Of a DNA stretch of 64,000 nucleotides, positions 21,554 through 32,496 are shown in pieces. The DNA lies in NCBI GenBank assembly GCA_907165275.2, contig OU015651.1, forward strand, positions 1,014,501 through 1,078,500, in the 5' to 3' direction. The DNA comes from Zygaena filipendulae (Eukaryota; Arthropoda; Insecta; Lepidoptera; Zygaenidae). A model generated the notes under the pieces. The model was given only the letters and a program-made list of their open reading frames with translations, was not told the origin of the DNA and did not search any database. How positions within the stretch are numbered: position 1 is the first letter of the stretch; the number at the start of each line of letters is the position of its first letter. A program made the translations under genes and the position numbers.

Positions 21554-22045
21554 CTCAGTTAGTCCTACATAGTATGAACGGCAACAAATGAAGTACGTTT
21601 ACCTATAGTTACTCGAAGCACCCGATGACCTGACATTTCTCACATCTTTCCAACAAAGAAAATATGACATTTTATTAACAAAAGATACACTACCGGTAAA
21701 TTAACTCTAAAAAGCACAACACTGGGCTAGCAATCAGGGTTCAGGAGCAATTGCAGCACGGTGTGAGTTTGTGACAACTGCACCGAGGCATTTTATCTTA
21801 TCTGCTCTGGAAGTTCAGGACACTTTTGTAAATTGGAAACTGTATTGTTAAAAGCCCCACATTGCAGTTGAATGTGGCACCTATGTATGTTGGCAGTGGC
21901 GGTTTGTGCAAGCAAGGTATTGTCATTCTGAAAAGAAGTGCGAATGGGAAACTGGAAACCTATTTGTAGTTATACTGGTCTGATAAGAAATTTTTCAATT
22001 TTTTTTTTGCTAGGTAGGTACTTTGAACTCAGTAAGGTTCGGTCT

Positions 22046-22320
22046 AATGGGGCTTGTCAACCAAATTTTAGTTTTTACTCCGTCATGTAGATTAATAAAA
22101 AATATTGGACACGTATTTTTTAATTTTTTACGTATAACGTGTGTGTAAAATGTCGCGTGACGACGTGCTACAGTTTATAGCACGTTGTGACGTCACGCGA
22201 CATTTCGACTTAATGTATCTCCGTTATTTTTTGATTACGTAAAAAATTAAAAAATACGTGTCCAATATTTTTTAATAATCTACAAGATAGACTAAATAGA
22301 TTTTTGATTTTCATACCCCG
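22046..22320. mobile_element. MITE family B, copy 3, hairpin variant
   Basis: The termini match family B (ATGGGGCTTGTCAACC...TTTTTACTCCGTC and TAGACTAAATAG...ACCCCGG). The centre is replaced by a strong palindrome at about 22148-22205: AAATGTCGCGTGACG pairs with CGTCACGCGACATTT. One TGACGTCA (22188-22195) survives. The left arm reads TGACGACGTG, as if 5 bases were lost. Confidence 0.8.
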
Positions 22321-22493
22321 GTAACAGGCCTATATTGCAATAATTATTTATCAAGGTGATTATCCATTGATTTAATGTGATTATCCATAGATAAAAAAAA
22401 AACTACATTATGATTATAAGGTACTTACTTTACTTACAAATATAGGTTTATTGAAAAAAGCCAATATCACAAATTAAAATACTTATTATGTTA

Positions 22494-22790
22494 CTAGCTG
22501 TGCTAGCTGCGCATGAGTTTCAGATTTCCCTCAGGAACTCCAAAGTAGCCTAATTGACTTCTTATAACATAAGCTAATTAGAAGTGAAAGTCCCATCAAA
22601 ATCCATCCAACCACTTCGGAAATTCACCCGCGTGAATTTCGGAACTCCCGCAGGAAATCCAAACTTCTTTCATATTCTCCTTCTCCTTACAATAACGAAC
22701 ACAACAAAAAAAGAATTTGGTCGACTCGGTCTAGCTGTTCACGCGTGATGCCGTGACCAAGGGAAATAGGGATTCATTTTTATATAGATT
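22494..22790 (-). mobile_element. Helitron fragments, two variants
   Basis: CTAGCTGTGCTAGCTGCGC with TTTCCCTCAGGAACTCCAAA is followed by a segment with CACCCGCGTGAATTTCGGAA, CTCCCGCAGGAAATCCAAAC and GCGTGATGCCGTGACC. The second segment is the same variant as 2578-2750. Confidence 0.65.
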
Positions 22791-24640
22791 TTTATAAACA
22801 TGTTTCACAACCTTCGATCAATACCTAGTTCTAGGTATGACGCCGAATAATAAATTGGCATTGTGTTGCACCGTCTAATCTAGAATAGTTATAGTTTCAT
22901 ACTCAACAACTTTTTAACTTTTTGGTGCATTTACGTGTTTTTTGAAGTCGGTTTAAATTTTTTGTTAATTATTTTTGATAAATAATATAAGAAAAAATGC
23001 AGATTAATAATTATATGTGGCGCGAGAATTTTTTTTTTTATAATTTCAAATAAAACTTTCTTCTGTAATTTTTCTTTTTCTTTTTTATCGCAATGTTAAT
23101 TGCCAGTACGTCTGCGGCTCAGAACAATACTGACGTCTGCGGCATCCAATCAATGTTGCCATGCATATGGGATTCTCTACCTTTGCGTGCACAGCAATGA
23201 CATACGATTCGGGGTAAAAATGCTAATTCTAATAAAATTGCCAAACTGGCGCCACCAACGTTAAACCATAACTCAAACACGGATAAGACTACCATATTAA
23301 ATGGGGTGTCCGAAATTTTTATCGGATTTATTTTGCCTTTAATCTTTGGGTCGGGGCCGATTGGGCTAAGCGTAGTCAGCAAGATAAATTCCGAAGCTCG
23401 CTTCATGAAAATTATAGGGATATTTCATTTTAAACAACAACTGGGATTGGCGTACACCTACTTAATATCTTTGCTGCGGTATTCTGTTTACGTAATTGTT
23501 TTCGTAGAAGTGTTTTAATTTTGTTCTAAAATCGTAAAACAGAACGGCCGTCCCAAGTATCGTGAGCGATTCATTTACTTATAAGACACCTACTCGTGCA
23601 TTTATTTGCTATCTTTTAGAGGGGTAGGTAGAGTAGGGCAAATACTATATCTATAAGTACTTAAAATTTTACGTATCCAAAAATTAAACTATAAAACTTC
23701 CAGTTTACTTTCAGATTGGTTGTGAGTGCTTTTTGTAGATATTTGTGACAAAGTTTAATTATGAATTTCAATTTCATCAGATGAGTATTAAAAAAATTCT
23801 TATATATTATATTTATTATATCTGTTATCACTATCATTTTCCCACAGTTTTCCATTTATCTCTTTCTCATAATTTTATTTTTCTTACTTTGTCGCATTCT
23901 CTATTTTGAGATCTGCCGCTTTAAATTGGTCGATGTTAAGTTTAGATGAGACTTTTATGGGTTGACAAAATGACTGCTGCCCGATGATTCAAAGCAAACT
24001 AAGTAATACTGGCTGAATATCATGAAAAAAAAATACATATTAAAAAAACATCAAACAAAGGCGCAGCGGCCAGCGACCATTCCATTGAAGGTTTTGCTGA
24101 GCGTCAGTTTTACGACAAACTGCGTGACATTACTATCGCGCTACTGTTTACTTTTAACGCGTGAACAAACGGTTTTTTCATAAAAATAACTAGGTATATG
24201 ATAATAATATAGGCGATAACGTGTGGTCGTAAATCGTACACAGTACTCTCTCGCGGGCGCCTTTAGTTTATTATAGTTCTCGGTGTGCGGCCAACGAACT
24301 AGAGGGTTTGAAAGCACTATTTAACTTCAAAAATAAGAATAAGATATAACGATTGCCGGTGTTTACATCAAGGGTTTAGAATTTTTGATGTGACAGGATG
24401 CGTAAGAATCTATTTGCTATCCCAGAGCTTGTAAAATATAAAATAAAAAATAAAAAATCGTCATCGACTCTACATAATTTTTAACTTTTTAGTGCTCCCA
24501 CCATGAGCGTACAAGTATATGTATTTTAGCGGGACGCGAAGGGAAATAAAACGGACTGATCCGGATGCGGGGCTAGTGAATATTCTTACCACCTTGTGTC
24601 TTATGTGCAGCTTTGCTGTATATTGTGCTTCGTAACTTAC
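22791..24640. other. Unassigned stretch with two overlapping open frames near 23.1-23.5 kb
   Basis: Antiparallel open frames (23119-23406 minus, 95 codons; 23306-23518 plus, 70 codons) overlap. Neither has a recognisable domain or clear splice context. TTTTTTGAAGTCGGTTTAAA at about 22938 is a dispersed repeat motif. A moderately GC-rich patch lies at 24060-24310 with no exon that I can defend. Confidence 0.35.
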
Positions 24641-24705
24641 CCTTGAGGAGCTTCACGGGATTTGCCTCTGCCTTTACGTTTACGGCGTGGAGGGTTACGT
24701 GACAT
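24641..24705 (-). CDS. Probable first coding exon, very basic N-terminus
   Basis: On the minus strand an ATG at 24705 opens MSRNPPRRKRKGRGKSREAP followed by Q. After 21 codons plus two bases the frame reaches a near-perfect donor, CAAGG|GTAAGT (last exon base 24641). Eleven of the first 18 residues are Lys, Arg, Pro or Gly, which suggests a nuclear or nucleic-acid-binding start, but that is inference. The next exon should begin with one base that completes the split codon and lie to the left. I could not identify it. A chance ATG plus donor is the alternative. Confidence 0.45.
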
Positions 24706-24836
24706 AATGGTACGAACCCCCTCCATGTATGTCAAATAAAATATACTGGCAGTATCTGTCTTTCTAAACAACAAATATAGAAATATCCGTTTTTGTTTTG
24801 ATTATAGATTTGACAATTATTTCGTAGTCTATCTTA

Positions 24837-25113
24837 TCTTAATATATATAAATCACGTGTCACGTTGTTTGTCCGCGATGGACTCCGAAACTTCTGAACG
24901 GATTTTGATAAAATTTTGTAACCATTTATAATAAGGTTCAACTTAAAAGATAGGATAGTTTTTATCCCGGAATTCCCTCACTAATGCGGGGAACAGCAAA
25001 TCGCCATAAACTACTGTTGGGGGTACAAAGAAGGACATAGAGTACTTTTGTCCCGCAGCAATTCCCGCGGGAACTCCGAAATTACTGCGGATGAAATCGC
25101 GGGGGACGGCTAG
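24837..25113 (+). mobile_element. Composite Helitron, 277 bp
   Basis: It starts TCTTAATATATATAAATCAC after A and ends GGGGGACGGCTAG before T. Two Helitron-type 3' blocks are present inside (near 24960-25005 and 25060-25113), so one copy seems fused into, or captured by, another. Confidence 0.8.
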
Positions 25114-25134
25114 TATATAACTATATAAATTAAT

Positions 25135-25354
25135 CTCTATTTCCCTTTGCTCAGTGCTCACGGCATCACGCGTGAACGGCTGGACCTATTTCACTAATTC
25201 TTTTTTGTTGTGTTTGTTATTGTAGGAGAAGAGTTCCTGCGGGAATTCCGAAACTCACGCGGTTGAATCTTTGAAACAGTTGGACCAATTTTGACGGGAC
25301 TATTATAAGAAGTAAATTAGGCTACTCTGGAGTTCCTGCATAGGGCACAGCTAG
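25135..25354 (+). mobile_element. Helitron variant fragment
   Basis: CATCACGCGTGAACGGCTGG, GAGTTCCTGCGGGAATTCCG, GGACCAATTTTGACGGGACT and a terminal GGCACAGCTAG before T mark the 3' part of the variant also found at 2578, 22620 and 57030. Confidence 0.75.
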
Positions 25355-26195
25355 TTAAATAAAAAAATAATATGTACCTGCTTATTAAGAATACAGACCG
25401 ACCGTCTCGAAGACTCTCCGTCTTCGGACGGTACGCGACTGCGATTGCGTCTCAGGCTGTACCCTTCTGCTCAGTTTTCGTAGCCCTACTAATAGTTACA
25501 TCTACTGCTAAAGCTGTATTTGTTTTACGATCGATAAATCTATGCTGTCTAATAAAACTTATAGATATAATATTTATAGTACAACTACTATACTGGAAAT
25601 ATTGTCCGTCAGTCTGTCTGTAGTCTGTGTGTTGTGTAATTTTCAGACTTCAGAACTTCTCGTCTTCATGTATCATTATGAATAAAAAAAAATCATAATG
25701 AATTATACTAGCCGTTTCTCGAGGTTTCATCCGTGATTTTCCATACTAATTCACTTCGGGTGCAAATTTTAAAGAATATAATAATGGTTACCTGCATCAT
25801 AATAGGACCATTATTGAGTTATTATTTTGATTCAGTAGTTTCAGCACTTTCAATTTATATTCGTAACTCGAATTCCCATGTCTCTTTATAGTAAAGTTAG
25901 TGGTTTTTTATTTATTTATTTAACCTAGCTTCCATGGAACGGCTCTGAAGTTTGATACTGTAAGTTTGTGGCTAATGGGTTAAAAAGCTCCATACACGAA
26001 CAAAGTATTTGACTAATCTGAATGAGATATAGGACCTATTCCAGTATTCAGTTCGTTCATACATACGTGTAAACATATTTGAGGGGCCATCTTGAATTAA
26101 GGCTTATTTTTATAAAAATTGGTGGGTAAATTGATCGTGCTATATACAAGACAAACTACAGTAAAAAGCACGATTGATTACGAAAAAAATCATTG
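25355..26195. other. Intergenic, downstream of the 26196-29943 gene
   Basis: A short Helitron-like crumb (TAGCCGTTTCTCGAGGTTTC) lies at about 25709. TTTATTTATTTATTT at 25910-25925 may be a reversed retroposon tail. No exon seen. Confidence 0.4.
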
Positions 26196-29100
26196 TTATT
26201 TATTATTAACGATCCCCAACCAAGTGGCGGGAGAGGTATCCTTGAACGCTGAACTGGAGTGCGCCAGATGGACATCCAAGAGTTCAGAGACTGGCAGCAG
26301 CTTGGCTGCGAGGACCCGTAACATATCCATCACCTGAGGACCGACTTGCTGCGGCTTGGTTGACAGCACTTCGAGCGCGTTGAACTTGATTGCATAGTTT
26401 ATTGTGGCGCGCAAATAGTACTAGACAGAAAATGAAAAGATATTATGCAACATTTCCGCTGAACTCTCTTTTATGACTACATAAACTGTCTGCAAACTCT
26501 GTGAATACCAATGTTGTAAATTGCAGTGTTTTCTCTTTAAACATAATATTCGCTCGTACTTTTATGCAGCAAATATAGCCAATTGGTGTAGAGCAGTGAT
26601 CACTTGATCCGTACATGGTCAGTATTTAATGTTCCCATTGCCTAGATTAGACCCCAGATAAGGTCCTTAGGCAATAGCACACTAAGCTCCAAGCGAGCCC
26701 AGTGAGGATTGTTGGACTAGAGTTGTAGAGCGAAGGTCCCTAAACAATTGTTGATTTGGACAAACTTCATAGGTTGTGCTTTTTTTGTGACACCCTTTTG
26801 AAAGAATATATTTGTATAGTTCTAGAAGACATTTAAATTACTTTACAGAACCTGTGCGTTTTGTCTAACCACCCTCCTCAGTCGATCTAGGGCATCGCCA
26901 CCACATTAATTAGGGAAACCCAGCACTATAACGTGCAGAGTAATGATAATTCTCATTGAACCTCAAAAAAGGGGGTTAAACAATAAACCCTCACTTGAAT
27001 AGCCAATGCAACAGCAAGGTGCACGGGCTTGATGTCCATTGATCTCAGCTTGCGCACCAGCAGCCTTGGCGTCAGGTCATCCAAGTTGCCCAATAGGGCT
27101 AATATTCGCGGTGCCTATAATATAATAATAGGTTTGAGTATTATTATTATATTGGTAAGATAACTATCTTACCGGGTGTCGTGGGTTCGATCCACGCAAC
27201 ATGGTCAGTATAAGGGATCGGTAACTATATTTGGACATAGATAAGCAATAGTGTGTTAACCCACATTGGAGAAATTTTGAATAAATCGTGTTTTAAAATC
27301 ATATCGTGATTTTGTTTCAGCAGTTTTTTATGTTTAAATGTTTTTTTTTTGGTATTTAAACAATGCAATAAGGTGAGGTGAACACATAATTAAAAAACGC
27401 TCTATAACTGAACGTAGATAAGCAATAACATGTTAACCCACAAAATTAGGTTATTGATTCAGAACGATTTATTGAGAGTTAGGGAACGTTTTTTAATGAT
27501 GTGTTTACTTTATTACATTGCTTAAATATGTAACTAAATATTGAACATAAATAAATTTGACACAAAATGACGCTCCTACTTCTAAAACACGATTTACTCA
27601 AAATTTCTCCAGTGTGGTTTACTATTACTTATCTATGTCCAACTGTCAATAAAACGTTTTGAATCAATAACATAATATTGTGGGTTAAAATGTTATTGCT
27701 TATCTGCGTCCATTTATAAAACTCCCTACTTCCCTTGGTTAGTGCCACGCGACAGGACCGACCACCATTAAATTTTGCATATACGTTCTCAGGGGTACAG
27801 AGAAGGACATAAGGTACTGTTTATCACGGATTTCCTGCGATAACTCCAAAATTAACGTGGGTGAAACCGCGGGAGACAGCTAGTAACTTTAGAAGTGCCG
27901 AGAAACGTTTTTGGAATTGTATTTTAGGAAAAATTTGAAATTACTTCACCCTGCTGTGGTTCTAAGTCGAGTTCTAAGTGATTCAGAAGAAGCAGGTGTG
28001 AAACTCTCGCTCACTCACAGTGAACATGACTTCGTAGAGGCGTGCGCAGGAGTGGAACACCTGGGCGTCTGCCATCTGGTCGTGCATGTCGCGATTCTCC
28101 ACCGACACGTAGTAGCGGTGGGCGGTCTCTATGCGGCTGGTTGCGCTCGCGTTCTTTGGCAGGTCCTGAAATTGTGTAAACAGTGCCTAAATGTAAACGT
28201 ATTCAGCTCTTAGATCCAAACTGATTAATTTGTTATTTATTCAAAGGTAAAGCAGTAATATACAGGCTGTAAATTTAAACAAGGGAGTTATTCAAGCCCT
28301 CGATGATTATTTATTCATGATTTTAATGTATCTGAAAGTCTTGGGTTTACGTGAGTGAACAACCTTTAAATTTGATTCGTCATCGCAACATAAATCTGAC
28401 GCGCTTAATTTTCGAAAATATTATATCTTTGTCAAAAATTTGCTTTAATTTTTCTTAAAATCGGGGTTCGGATACTGAGAGTGTTCAGTATTCAAATCCT
28501 TTTCAAAATGTCCCTCGTTACCTTACACATTGTATAATATGTTTGCTATGTACAAAAATATGTGTAGTGCAATAAAGTGACCAATACGATAGAGTGTAAT
28601 CGGGTACCGTAAAGCAACTGAGGGAAAGGCTTATGCTTATATTTTTTCCTGATACTATTCTACAAAAAGCACAACTCTATACGAATAGAGTTAAATATAT
28701 TCGAAATAGCTGTAACCTATTTTTTTTATTTTGTAGGTAGGTATATCATTTACTTTGAGCAATATAATATGAGGCACAATTTGGTAATTGCCCAAAGTCT
28801 AATCGTAGCCAACCTTTGCAATGTCTATGAGCTTCATAACAAGTGACGAGTAGACACGACGGCTTATTGCATCGGTCCTCCTGGATCTGTAATTGTCTAC
28901 TTCTCTGGAACACAAATAGAAGTCGAGAGATTTAGGGCACTCTTGAATTTTTTTCCTTCAATAACACGTATGTATAATAATATGTTTATAAAATATTTGA
29001 ATTTCTTGTTCCTTTTTTTAGAACCTTGGGATTGTTACCATGCAGTTCCGAATAAGTTGAAATGAAATGAAATCAAGTTTATTCGTTACGAACATCATTA

Positions 29101-29943
29101 AATAATATGGATTAACAAAAAGTAGCACAAACATCGTGTCGTAACAAAAAAGCAACCATTAGGGGCCCGACGCTGGTCTTCTGCTGGTGCCGCATGTGGC
29201 GTCACGAGTGTGGGCGTAGAGTGAAAATAAAAAATTAAGTTAAATTATTTTTGTATTAGTTAAAACAAATCTAAATAAACAGACTAGGGTAAAATATGTA
29301 ATACATAAATTACATAATAATATGTAATTGTTTAATTAAATGTACAATATATCTATTAGCATCTTTGTACGGTTTGAAATTGCAAACCACGATGCTGATG
29401 TTTGCAAAATCCTTCCCGGAATTCTGGAAGGACATCGAAGAAATCAGCTAGATACATCAAATATATGCTCTAACGCTCATAAAAACTCGCTGCGGTAAAA
29501 ATTATTGTCCCATACAGAAGATACAACCAAATCTACTTTTAAGTTTTAACAAGTTTTTATCAAAAAAAATGAACGAACTTCGATATTCTTCGGTCCTTAC
29601 CTTTTGACAATGTATTTGATGATCACTGACATAGTTCGATTTAAATAGACTTGATTTTCTTTTTTTAAGTCAAATAGTAATTCAGCATTGAATTTCGTAT
29701 CTTGCAATGACTCCACTATAGTCTTGGCTAGTCTACGATTTTCTTGGAACATGTTCTACAAGAAAAAAATATATATTAAGAACAAGCAAAGAAATATTTT
29801 CTTCCATCTTTACTTATTTCTATTCGCTGCACTAAGGATCCTTTTTTTTAATAAAGCAACCATTATATTAAAATCACCTCGTGTAAATTCGCCATAGCCA
29901 ACAGCACAATGCAGAATAAAAGGAAAATTTCGTACACAACCAT
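26196..29943 (-). CDS. Six-exon gene for an uncharacterised secreted or membrane-anchored protein, 267 aa
   Basis: I assembled this from splice sites and reading phase. Coding exons, in order, are 29943-29878, 29755-29601, 28904-28814, 28165-28019, 27114-26995 and 26420-26196. They sum to 804 bp with every junction in phase and all introns GT-AG. Residues 1-18 (MVVYEIFLLFCIVLLAMA) look like a signal peptide. Two N-glycosylation sequons (NRT, NAS) support passage through the secretory route. The rest looks mostly helical: SRRVYSSLVMKLIDIAK, RIETAHRYYVSVENRD, VFHSCARLYEVMFT, DDLTPRLLVRKLRSMDIKP and VMDMLRVLAAKLLPVSEL stand out. Only one cysteine remains after cleavage. AATAAA overlaps the stop region. 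I recognise no family and assign no function. The gene structure itself is well supported. Confidence 0.8.
27150..27215 (+). repeat. tRNA-like fragment, probably SINE-derived
   Basis: CGTGGGTTCGATCCACG forms a perfect T-arm and contains the RNA polymerase III B box GGTTCGATCC. Upstream, GGTAAGATAACTATCTTACC is another perfect hairpin. No full cloverleaf or A box can be fitted, so this is a tRNA-derived SINE remnant rather than a tRNA gene. It sits inside an intron of the 26196-29943 gene. Confidence 0.45.
27233..27711. mobile_element. MITE family A, copy 5, with a second copy nested inside it
   Basis: The outer element is bounded by GGACATAGATAAGCAATAGT and TTATTGCTTATCTGCGTCC, with ATTT duplicated on both sides (27229-27232, 27712-27715). 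An inner copy of the same family, 27410-27640 and oppositely oriented, interrupts it and has its own AACT duplication (27406-27409, 27641-27644). Removing the inner copy would leave an ordinary element of about 244 bp. Both lie in an intron. Confidence 0.92.
27720..27883 (+). mobile_element. Helitron, 5'-eroded, in an intron
   Basis: CACCATTAAATTTTGCATAT, TCAGGGGTACAGAGAAGGAC and the terminus GAAACCGCGGGAGACAGCTAG before T identify it. It fills most of the intron space left by the nested MITE. Confidence 0.8.
29064..29225 (-). mobile_element. Retroposon 3' region (family E)
   Basis: Read on the minus strand it contains AGAAGACCAGCGTCGGGCC and ends in an AATAAA-poor ACTTGATTTCATTTCATTTC tail. 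The AACAAAAAGTAGCACAAAC...GTCGTAACAAAA block (plus-strand reading) is shared with 45120-45232. It lies in the intron between exons 2 and 3 of the minus-strand gene. Confidence 0.5.
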
Positions 29944-30608
29944 TGCCTAACTGCGAAATTCACTTTAACTGCCTATGTTCATTTTATTTCCACATTAAAA
30001 CGAGTCCTCCGCCTCTAGAGTGGGAATATTGTAGAAGTTACGTTTCGGCGCCACCAAAATTCAACACTGGAAATTGTACTCGCAAATGCACCTAGCTTGT
30101 TTCAAAATAAAATAAAATTTCACAGCAATAAAATGCTTTTATTTACATAAAATTTTTAGTAGCCATAATGCAGTAAGACCAGATTATTATTTTTTTCTAT
30201 CAACGAAAATACTTCGTCGGTTAAAAAAAAGAGAGAGAGAGAGAGAGCTCCTACTAGATAAACTAACATGCTTATCTGTATAAACGGTTCCAAATTATTT
30301 CAATGAAACTCTACCATTATTGTAGAGTTTTTTATGGACGTTTTTGTGTCATTATTTATCATTGTTCTTACATAAAAAAAACGATAGGTTGGTACTTATT
30401 TATTCCGTGACATGAACTTGACGACATAAGTAGGTATAGTAAATAAATAACTTACACTAAGTTGACGACAGCATCTCTCACCAAGAGGTACGATATAAAT
30501 AAATCCGTTTTATTTGCTGTAAGAAATCAATGCAAGTGAAGCTCCGGTGCAATGCAGATGTCTCTTTATGAATTACAAATTGACAAGGGGGAGTGGACAT
30601 AGAATCAA
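29944..30608. other. 5' flank of the 26196-29943 gene
   Basis: No clear TATA box or initiator could be pinned down upstream of the start codon. A (GA)n microsatellite lies at about 30229-30246. TCTACCATTATTGTAGA near 30310 is a short palindrome. Confidence 0.35.
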
Positions 30609-30866
30609 TTTTGCATAGAATTTTGCATGGTGGTAGGGCGCTCTCTAGTGCCCGGCTGGCTAGCTACCACCTTCGAGTTGCAAATCTGTCGCCAAGCACC
30701 TAACGGTGTGTTCCGGCAGCCCCACTTGAAAGCCAGTTCCCATCCCCATTCCAGGTCGCCAACGCACCTGCAAGCCTTCTGGTGTTGCAGATGTCTATGG
30801 GCGGCGGTAATCACTTACCATCAAGTGTACCACTTGCCCGTTTGCCCTCTATGACATAAAAAAAAT
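30609..30866 (+). mobile_element. LINE 3' end with short A-tail and possible target duplication
   Basis: GTGGTAGGGCGCTC...GGCTAGCTACCACC, then CTATGGGCGGCGGTAATCAC, TTACCATCAAGTG and GACATAAAAAAAA, is the characteristic 3' UTR of a lepidopteran non-LTR retrotransposon. AATCAA occurs on both sides (30603-30608 and 30867-30872), a plausible short target duplication. Overlapping open frames of 69 and 75 codons are incidental. Confidence 0.75.
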
Positions 30867-31015
30867 AATCAAATATTGTGTATTTGCAGAACTTAATTCT
30901 TAATAGATATTAATATTAGGTAGGTACGATATGAGAGTGTACGTTAGGAAAACTAGGTACATATTATTTCAACATTTTTATGTCATGAAGTTACAAGGGA
31001 CGGAAGCGCCCATTA

Positions 31016-31080
31016 TCCTTTACCATGGACCAATTAAACTAGTTTAGTTTGGTCTAGTTTAATTGGTCCATGTCCTTTAC
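31016..31080. mobile_element. 49-bp hairpin between 8-bp direct repeats
   Basis: CATGGACCAATTAAACTAG (31024-31042) is perfectly inverted at 31054-31072 around an 11-nt loop. TCCTTTAC flanks it directly on both sides (31016-31023 and 31073-31080). This has the layout of an extremely short TIR element with an 8-bp target duplication, as in hAT. A replication template switch is the alternative. Confidence 0.6.
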
Positions 31081-31910
31081 TTAAAAATTTTATAAATTTA
31101 TTACGAAAATATGGGAAAAATTATTCATATCTTTATTTTCATATTTATGATGGAAAATAAAGTAAAATTGAAATACATTCATTGTTAATTATACACTTAA
31201 AATTACACACTTTTGTGTTTTTAAACAAAAATATTAAAGCGAACAATTTTTTATTGACGTACATGTCTATTCTCTAAACATGCATTTTTATTTTTTATAC
31301 TTATTATCACAGATAAAATATATATTTCTGGTCTCTGCTATTTTCTAATTAAATTATTATTACGAACGAATAAGGTTTGCTATTATTCGAAATTCAATAG
31401 CAGCTAAAAGGTGCAGCGAAAGATTATTTATTCGCATATTTTCGGTCGTGGTAGGTATAATATATGTATCTGTTAGTAAAAGTTATAAAACCTTTAACAT
31501 AGATAGGTAAAATACGATAGGGGCTTGTCCACATTCCGCACCGTCCCCACTTCTCTCCCCTCCACCCCTCAACCCCCGATGGTATCCCATTCAATTTCCG
31601 TACTAGTTTTTTACGAAATTATCCACTCGCCATTTTTCCGGCCGACACTCACAGGCGTGATATAATATTTGACACTCACTCCACATTATATTATGATGAA
31701 ATGTGAACAGCTCACACATAAACGTAGGTACACGTTTATAACAATTAACACAAATCTTTATGAACGGCTTCTGAATGAAATATCAAAGGTAACTTACCCT
31801 ATATTCATTTTGTCGAGACGACGGTTCACAGCTTCGTTTAGAGTTGGATCAAGAATCCTGAAATTCAAGGAGAGTGCAGCCGTGAGAAACCGAAGTTAAT
31901 TATTGTATTA
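31081..31910. other. Gene-free stretch
   Basis: AT-rich to about 31520. Then a C-rich patch (ACCGTCCCCACTTCTCTCCC region) with no splice-supported exon. A 76-codon plus-strand frame at 31669-31899 is not recognisable. Confidence 0.35.
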
Positions 31911-32109
31911 CTAGCTGTACCCCGCGGTTTCACCTGCGGTAATTTCGGAGTTCCCGCGGGAATTCCGGGATAAAAAGTACCCTATGGCCTTCTCTGTACC
32001 CCTGACAATGTGCATGCCAAATTTCATCCAAATCCGTTCAGACGTTTTTACGTGATTGAGTAACGGACATCCAAACATCCACACTTTCACATTTATAATA
32101 TTAGTAGGA
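31911..32109 (-). mobile_element. Intact non-autonomous Helitron, 199 bp
   Basis: Reversed terminus CTAGCTGTACCCCGCGGTTT after A. The interior has GGAGTTCCCGCGGGAATTCC, CCTGACAATGTGCATGCC and ACATCCAAACATCCACAC. The 5' end TTATAATATTAGTAGGA precedes T. One of the best-preserved copies. Confidence 0.9.
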
Positions 32110-32496
32110 TTAGTAAGATTGTCGTAATCTAAGAAGGACTCTGATTTACTGTGACGTGACGTTACGAAAACGCAGCCCAAAAATTTATCGCATTTAGATT
32201 TATATTAGTAAGTATAGATACGGTTGAGGCTTCTAAACTATGGTTCTCTTACATAGTGTCTGTCAAATAGTGCAAAAAGGTCAAAGTAGAGATAGATGTC
32301 AATTTTGATTCGCTTCGCCACGACCGACGGACCGACATCGAAATTGACGATGCGCCGTATCTCAGACAGGAAATAGAATAGTCTATATTATGAAAACTTT
32401 TTCATCGGAGTGTATGTCGGTTGGTAGAGGTATCAAACATTTTCATACAATCTACGTGCAACGCCATATATACCATTTTGACCTACAAACCAAATA

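Noticed and set aside
23119..23518. Open frames of 95 (-) and 70 (+) codons
   Set aside because: No recognisable motif, mutually overlapping, and no acceptor or donor at sensible positions.
27150..27215. tRNA gene
   Set aside because: A T-arm and B box are present, but no acceptor stem, D-arm or anticodon arm of normal size can be fitted. More likely a SINE remnant.
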